From Streptomyces novaecaesareae (GTDB taxonomy: Bacteria; Actinomycetota; Actinomycetes; Streptomycetales; Streptomycetaceae), in NCBI RefSeq assembly GCF_000716875.1, contig NZ_JNWQ01000013.1:34218-98217 (forward strand): a stretch of 64,000 nucleotides of DNA, in the 5' to 3' direction. Of this stretch, positions 62,958 through 64,000 are shown one piece after another. A model generated the notes under the pieces. The model made no database searches. It was not told the origin of the DNA and worked only from the letters and a program-made list of their open reading frames with translations. The first letter of the stretch is position 1, and each line of letters opens with the position of its first letter. Both the position numbers and the translations under genes were made by a program.

Positions 62958-63880
62958 GTGACGATCAAGGTGAAGCGCGCGGTCCTTGGCCATCGGGTGC
63001 TGACCGGCGTCTCGCGGCGGCACCTGGTGGATCTGGTCGTCGAACTGGCTACTCCGTGGCAGGCCGTGGTCGAGGGCCGACGCGGCGCTTCCCGTGGTGG
63101 AGCGCGTCAACGGGCGGCCGGCGCGGGTGCCAGGCATCGGCTGGTGTTCGTCGACCGGGTGACCGCCACACTCATCCACCTGCGCCACGACCTGCCCCAT
63201 GCCGTCCTGGCCCTGCTCTTCGGAGTCGACCGCTCCACCGTACCCGGGCAATCGGCGAGGTCAGGGGCCTGCTCGCCGCCCGTGGCTTCGCGGTGCCCGA
63301 CCGTCCCGAGGTCCGGCTGCGGACCCTGGCAGACGTCCTCGCTTACGCCCAGGCCGAGGGCGTCGTGCTGCGACTGGACGCCACCGAGGTCCAGGTCCGC
63401 CGCCCGGCCTCGCACCAAGGCGGACGGCGGGCCTTCGTCTCCGGCAAGAAGAAGCAGAACACGATTAAGGCCACCGTCATCGCCGACGCGAAGGGCCGCA
63501 CCCTTTGGGCCGGCAACCTCCGCCCCGGCCGCATGCACGACACCACCGCGATACGCGGAGAGGGTATCGACGACCTCTTCCGACAGTTCCCCAAAGTCCA
63601 AGTTCTTCTCGATGACGGCTACTTGGGTCTGCGGAGGGACCATCCCGGCCAGGCGGTCACACCACCGAGGAAGCCGAACAAGATCGCCGCACCGGAGGTT
63701 CACGAGGCCCGGGAGCAGGCCCGCCACGAGCACTCGTCTCAGCGCATCCCCGTGGAGCACGCCCTCGCCGACCACAAACGCTGGAAGGGTCTGGCGCGCT
63801 GGACCCACCGCCGCGACACCCTCCCGGCCACCTACCTCGCCGTCGCAGGCCTTGTCTCCGACCGCACCGCCGCCGCCTGA
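62958..63880 (+). pseudogene. IS5-family DDE transposase, frameshifted
   Basis: The first frame (GTG start, MTIKVKRAVLGHRVLTG) reads to FGVDRSTV near 63241. One base is missing, and the other frame continues TRAIGEVRGLLAARGFAVPD to the stop at 63880. The catalytic region has LRLDATEVQV and LLDDGYLGL. Terminal repeats were not identified. The single-base loss makes it a probable dead copy. Confidence 0.82.
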
Positions 63881-63936
63881 CTGAGGGCGGGCGATCGGGC
63901 AGTGAAGTTCCCCCCTGACCTTGGACAGCTGTTGCT

Positions 63937-64000
63937 TACGCTGCGGGGGTGAAGTCGCGCTGCAGCCTGGCCCGGGTTTCGAGTGGGGTGAGGTATCCGA
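63937..64000 (-). CDS. IS3-family transposase C-terminus (partial)
   Basis: The minus strand reads GYLTPLETRARLQRDFTPAA and stops at TAA, as in the end of IS3-type integrase ORFs. It continues beyond the window. The next bases outward (63910-63936) may include the element end. Confidence 0.7.

Noticed and set aside
62958-63880. Programmed frameshifting in the IS5-type transposase
   Set aside because: No slippery heptamer at the junction near 63241. A single missing base explains it, so it is called a pseudogene.

Overview
The window is high-GC actinobacterial DNA, most likely Streptomyces or a close relative. The signs are strong GC bias at third codon positions, GTG starts, an SsgA-family sporulation gene, and SARP- and LuxR-type regulators. 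About 50 kb of the 64 kb is one biosynthetic gene cluster. It runs off the left edge.

Cluster core (minus strand, 34309 down to <1): eleven genes read in one direction and are almost all translationally coupled. In order they are: a His-rich membrane protein, a GNAT, an NAD(P)-dependent reductase, a fatty acyl-AMP ligase, a free ACP, a KS-AT-ACP polyketide synthase, a KS-(decayed AT)-ACP synthase, an aminotransferase fused to an acyl-ACP-reductase-like domain, a halogenase-like FAD enzyme, and two giant trans-AT genes. The first giant gene is PCP-Cy-Cy-A(Cys)-PCP-Ox-KS0-ACP-KS. The second starts KR-ACP-KS-DH-ACP-KR-KS-ECH-ACP-KS and is cut by the edge. So a lipid-initiated, cis-AT line that probably ends in an amine shares an operon with a thiazole-forming NRPS/trans-AT PKS line.

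Cluster right arm (34.4-50 kb): a plus-strand AMP ligase/PLP decarboxylase/ACP trio; a two-domain hydrolase with Cys as its nucleophile; a CRP/FNR-type regulator; two P450s with a ferredoxin and a truncated globin; and a minus-strand operon of VOC protein, HMG-CoA-synthase-like enzyme, crotonase, AT-oxidoreductase, an internally duplicated unknown protein and a YdeI-like protein. The AT-oxidoreductase would load the AT-less modules. The HMGS and crotonases would add a beta-branch. The gene set recalls the leinamycin family, but no diagnostic DUF-SH domain is visible here.

Regulation: a 14-bp palindrome, GCTCAnnnTTGAGC, occurs in four cluster intergenic regions, with a fifth variant just before the NRPS/PKS gene. 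In at least four cases a TAnnnT hexamer lies exactly 22 bp beyond it. This centres the operator at about -41.5, as for class II activation by a CRP/FNR protein. I propose that the in-cluster regulator at 39446-40180 controls all of these promoters.

Right of the cluster (50-60 kb) are ordinary accessory genes: two alpha/beta hydrolases, SsgA-like protein, a small GNAT, an AraC regulator, a large LuxR regulator and a SARP/NB-ARC/TPR regulator. From 60 kb to the end is a mobile-element graveyard: a tyrosine-recombinase fragment, frameshifted TnsA and truncated TniA-like genes, a frameshifted IS5-type transposase and the end of an IS3-type transposase. Between these sits a two-gene DUF6232-like pair that shares an unusual Gly-rich motif.
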